A stretch of DNA of 64,000 bases from positions 142,185,017 to 142,249,016 of the forward strand of contig JAKGHH010000001.1 in assembly GCA_022828595.1 (NCBI GenBank), read 5' to 3'. This document shows, one piece after another, positions 60,058-64,000 of this stretch. Within the stretch, counting starts at the first letter, position 1; each line of letters opens with the position of its first letter. Below the pieces are notes generated by a model. It was not told the origin of the DNA. It searched no databases and was given only the letters and a program-made list of their open reading frames with translations. The DNA is from Nelumbo lutea. Lineage: Eukaryota; Streptophyta; Magnoliopsida; Proteales; Nelumbonaceae. Both the position numbers and the translations under genes were made by a program.

Positions 60058-61570
60058 TGCAGTGGAAGTTAAAAATAATTAATCTTGATAAACCAAGATC
60101 ACACCCATGGTGATGTACAAAAACTATTTACATAACCATAAACTACATACCTGTCATGCAGATCTGATTTGATGTAGCATATCTTCAGGAAATTGGTCCT
60201 AATTGCAGCCTCTCAATTGTTTGGCTTCCAAGATTGATCCATACGAAGCAACAATAGACAAATTCCCAATTCTCTATGTAGATCACGATCCAAGAGGAGA
60301 GGGAGAAAGAGGGTTGGACGACTCCAAGATTTTGCTAGCAATCTTTTTTCTGCTAGGTTTAACAAATAGAGTGTATTCTGTATGTAACTCTAGGGACACC
60401 CCCTTCTTTATCTTATATGGTTTTCACTCTTCTAATCAGGAGAGGGTTTATCCAATAAAATTTCCTAATTACAATCATGTCCCTAATTATTATAATCAGG
60501 CCCCTCTAATAAGGCTCTTCTTAGTAAGAACATCCTCCTCCATACTTTGTTTGTGTTTTGGTCTTTAACGCATGTGACCTCTTAAGTTCAATGCTATATT
60601 GCTATTATTAGGCAGTGACAAATGATGCCGAACTCCTTCAACATCCCAAGAAAGAACTCTTTTTATCTGAATCGAGTTAAAATTCTTTTAATTTTCCCTT
60701 GAATGTGAATAATTAATCACTATAAACAGGGGCTCCACAAACCATGAGTGACACCTAGTGATATGTCATGGCTACCCTAACAGCTTGGATTTAGTAGTTT
60801 GAACTTTTCCATCTCCAGTTATCATACAGTCAAATCCTTATATCACACAATGTCCCAAGAAAGAAAAGGGTCATGGTGAATAAGTCAAACCCTATTTGCT
60901 CAGTTTTATGTCTCATTGAATTGATGATGACTCATATGGTGACACTTGGTACTCTTTCTATATACCATTCTGCCTTGGCCAAGTACTTACTTTAGTCGTA
61001 TAGGACATTCTCTCTCCTCATGGAGAGTGATAGATTCCATGTTGTGCATTCACATACCTCCATGCATAAGATACTATGGTTGAAATGTGCGTGCTTAAAA
61101 CCCTTGGTTAGGGCATATTTGCTCCATCTAACCATAATGCCCCATACATAAGATATCCATGATGCCTCAGGTCTAAGGATTATCTGTAACTATTCTATTA
61201 TGGGTCACATTCAGTGATCCTATTCTCTAACAGGCACCCACATATTTGCTTTAGTGTGACTACATAAGTGACTTGAGATTCATCACCCCATAAGGCAAGC
61301 ATAATATGTGCCAGTCTATCCGGACTATCAAAGCCCTTTTGATAGTCCTATGACTAGGAACCATTTTAGGATCTTTGTATCAGGCAAAACATATCTCAAG
61401 ATTTGTAACATAGTTAGAAATATGTTTACTTAAGAAAGAAACTATGGGCTATTCATATGAAACTAAGATTTGCAAATATGAATGACAAAAATGCCCTTTT
61501 ATTAATGAATGTGAATAGTACAAAAACAAAGCTCCTCTATAGTGTCACACAATTGGTTTTAGGGCATACA
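60058..61570 (-). mobile_element. Possible solo LTR of the TGTATGCCC type
   Basis: Minus-strand start TGTATGCCCTAAAACC and end TTAACTTCCACTGCA fit a Copia-type LTR (TG..CA, about 1.5 kb) and share the first nine bases with the LTR at 27728. No matching TSD seen, and internal similarity is weak. Confidence 0.5.
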
Positions 61571-61689
61571 ACTAATAGATTTTGCGGCAGAGCTTTTCTC
61601 CCTACTAGCTTCTATTGGAGGGGCATCCTATTTTATTGGTGCAATGAATAAAACAATCTGATATTTTGTTTCCACGTTTGCATCATCAC

Positions 61690-62400
61690 ATCAGCACCAC
61701 CGTCATTATCATCATCTAAGCCTTGTCCCAACCATATGGGGTTGGATACATGAATTCTATTTTTTTGCCATTCCATTCTGTTTAGTGCCATATCCATTTT
61801 TTAATTATGAGCAATTGAATCATTTCTTACTAGTTGAACCCATGTCCTTTTTTACTTCTGCCCCTAGCTCTTCTAGTCCATTGAACTTGCAACAGATTGC
61901 TTCTTCTTGCAGGTGCTATAGATGGTCTTCTATGCATGTGACAAAACCATCTTAGTCTACTTTTTTTTTTAAAATTTTTTTTTGAGAAAAAGGTGACTAA
62001 GATTATATTAAAAAAAGGGAGGTACATGAGAAGATGCACTCCAGGGAGAAAAAAAAAAGGATTACAAAGGAAGAGCACTATCACTAAATAAGCAATCTCT
62101 ATGAGCACCAGATTTAGCTAAACCATCTGCCACAGTGTTCAGTTCCCTAGGGATCCAGTTCAATTTAACCTGCATTGAGTTCAAAATATCTCTAGCTTCT
62201 GCCAAAAAGATGAGCCAAATTCCATGGTCCACTGTCTTTTTCTTTTAGCCGTCTTGGTCTACTTTCTCTCATTTTATCACCTCTTGGAGCTACTCCAAGG
62301 TTCCTTCAAATGACTTCATTTCTGGCCCAATTCTTTCTGGTTTCCCACTCATCCATTACAGCGTACACATTTCTGCAACACTTAATTTTTTTGGACATCA
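61690..62400 (-). mobile_element. RTE-type LINE 3' fragment interrupted by another LINE
   Basis: Minus strand matches the tail of the 57-kb copy: CATATGGGGTTGGATACATG (plus strand) at the end, and the block around TTTTATCACCTCTTGGAGCT. It is split by the insertion at 61964-62248. Confidence 0.75.
61964..62248 (-). mobile_element. 5'-truncated LINE nested in the RTE fragment, with 17-bp TSD
   Basis: Minus strand reads VKLNWIPRELNTVADGLAKS, the RNase H end of a plant LINE, then a 3' UTR and A-tail. The flanks CC(A/G)TCTT(A/G)GTCTACTTT at 61947-61963 and 62249-62265 differ at two positions. Confidence 0.83.
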
Positions 62401-62411
62401 TGTTTCTGTCT

Positions 62412-63200
62412 AATATTATATGTTCATTATATTAGACAAAAATAGGTGCAATGAAAAAAAAATATTCTTTATTAATGACGAAAAAGGCTAAAAATGTAAA
62501 AAACAAAAAAAGAGTTCATATTTGACACGTGACCTGTTGACTGGATCAAATGGTTTAGTGATTCAACTGATTACTAGGTCATATGGGTCAATTCATGATG
62601 TTATAATTATAGAAAAATATAGAAATTTTATAGAAAAATTTGACATGTCAATGATATTATATATTCATCAAATTAAAAAAATGTGTGATAAATCAGAGTA
62701 CTTTTTTATTATTATGAAAATGGACAAAAATGCAAAAGAAAAAAAACAGAAAAAAGAAGTAATATCTAATCCATGAGTCCATGACCCACTACTGGCTCAA
62801 ACAGGTCTGTAGTTCAATCAACTGGGCCAAATGGGTGAATCTATGATGACATAATTGATTGCTAAAAAATAAGAAATAGATAAAATACAAAAGATTATAT
62901 AAAAATTGTAAAAAATGGGGTATATCTCAAATGTTATATACTCGTGATATTAAACGAAAATAAGAGAGTGTGATAAATACGAATTTTTTATTAATGATGA
63001 AAATGACATACAGAAAACAGAAAAACAAGAACTAATCTTCAACCTCTAACCTGCTAACTGGGTTATATGGTTCAGTGGTTCAATAGACTAGGTCACTAGG
63101 TTGTTGACCAAGTCAATGATTTTTTTGTAGGCAAGCAATTCAATGAACCTGGAATTTTGGCCAGGTGTTAGGTCAATTGGTTTGACCAGATGATTCAACT
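62412..63200. repeat. Three diverged tandem units of about 240-280 bp in UBP14 intron 10
   Basis: The same order of words recurs three times: TATAT.TTCAT.A.ATTA, then (G/A)TGTGATAAAT, TTATTAATGA.GAAAA, and a 'gg(t/g)TCA.tGGTTCA' segment (near 62.53, 62.79 and 63.06 kb). Non-coding, AT-rich. Class unknown. Confidence 0.65.
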
Positions 63201-63359
63201 GTAGGCTGAAAACAATATTTCTTTGTTATTGTGGCTGATGTTCTCACTATTTCCCCTTTTGCAACCAAACAATGGAACATGAAAATTTTACCTCAAATTT
63301 CCCCTTTCTCATCCCACTAGAATCTTACTGAAAATCAAACATAGCCCAAGTGCTGTTTG

Positions 63360-64000
63360 CCTATTACATACGAATCTAATGTGGAGGTGCACTAGAGCAG
63401 CAGTGGTATGGACATTATGGGAAGAAAGAAATGCTAGAATCTTCCAAGAGAAGGCGAGAAGTAAACATCAAATTATGGATTGTGTAATGACCAGAACCAT
63501 ACATTGGCTACAAACTATGGAACTGTTTAGACATTTCTCCTTTGATGACATATGGAGGAATTGGTTTTCAGTGGCTTCTAGTTCAGTGTAGAAGCATGGA
63601 TGGTTTGGACACCTCCCATTGAAGGCTTTATGAAACTGAACTTTGATGGGAATAGTCAGGGCAACCCAGGGCTATCTGGAATTTGAGGTACCATAAGAGA
63701 CAAGGATAGGAATCTGAGAGCACTCTACTCAGGACCGATGGGGAATGGGGACTCCTTAAGGGCTGAACTGTATGCAGTCTTACAAGGTATACAGATTGCA
63801 AATGAGATAGGCTTGGAGAATTTGGTGATAGAAGGGGACTCCAAGGTGGTGGTGGGTTGGCTTAGAGACCCAGACTCAGTGATATGGTGTTATAGGAAAT
63901 GAAATGAAGAAAATCAAATAGGTAACACAACATATGAATTTGACTGTACAATGGGTGGGAAGGGAGGCTAATGCATTTGCTGACTATCTAACTAAGCAAG
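63360..64000 (+). mobile_element. LINE 3' part with RNase H, cut by the window end
   Basis: Starts with MWRCTRAAVVWTLWEERNAR (zf-RVT end). RNase H follows with FMKLNFDGNSQGNPGLSGI, DSLRAELYAVLQGIQIAN and LVIEGDSKVVVGWL, so the D-E-D residues of RNase H are still present. At least one stop (after GLSGI) breaks it. It lies sense in UBP14 intron 10 and is the best preserved RNase H of the window. Confidence 0.8.

Overview
This is nuclear DNA from a flowering plant with a transposon-rich genome. The evidence is two conserved plant housekeeping genes with GT-AG introns, an endogenous plant pararetrovirus, Ty3/gypsy and Copia-type LTRs, LINEs carrying an RNase H domain, RTE elements, tRNA-derived SINEs and many hAT-type elements with 8-bp target-site duplications (TSDs). 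The species cannot be fixed from the sequence. The two genes are transcribed divergently and are about 30 kb apart.

Left (1-19523, minus strand): a complete nine-exon gene for a Trm5-family tRNA (guanine37-N1)-methyltransferase of 614 aa. Its 1.85 kb of coding sequence is spread over 19.3 kb. The introns hold a 1.9-kb hAT element with a BED zinc-finger remnant and another element nested in it, a hAT-type MITE, at least six LINE or RTE fragments and an exact 227-bp tandem duplication.

Middle (19524-49305): intergenic nested repeats with no host gene that I can support. In order: hAT-type MITEs (20080, 21557); a LINE ORF1/endonuclease fragment (22.6-24.6 kb); a decayed long LINE (24.8-33.5 kb) split by a 1.89-kb solo LTR and a 455-bp MITE; a 2.19-kb solo LTR with a minisatellite (33830-36022); a SINE; and a rearranged endogenous caulimovirid block (37.6-47.0 kb). 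That block is interrupted by a non-autonomous Ty3/gypsy element that looks like the Tat lineage and carries an antisense ORF. It also holds a 220-bp-arm hairpin, and short direct repeats bracket it.

Right (49306-64000, plus strand): the first ten exons (406 codons) of a UBP14/isopeptidase-T-type deubiquitinase, with zinc-finger UBP domain and catalytic Cys box. The His box and C-terminus lie past the window edge; intron 10 alone exceeds 5.1 kb. Its introns hold LINE, RTE and LTR fragments. The two host genes act in unrelated processes (tRNA modification and free polyubiquitin turnover), so nothing suggests they work together. I found no new multi-gene cellular system. The most unusual structures are in the viral/Ty3 block.
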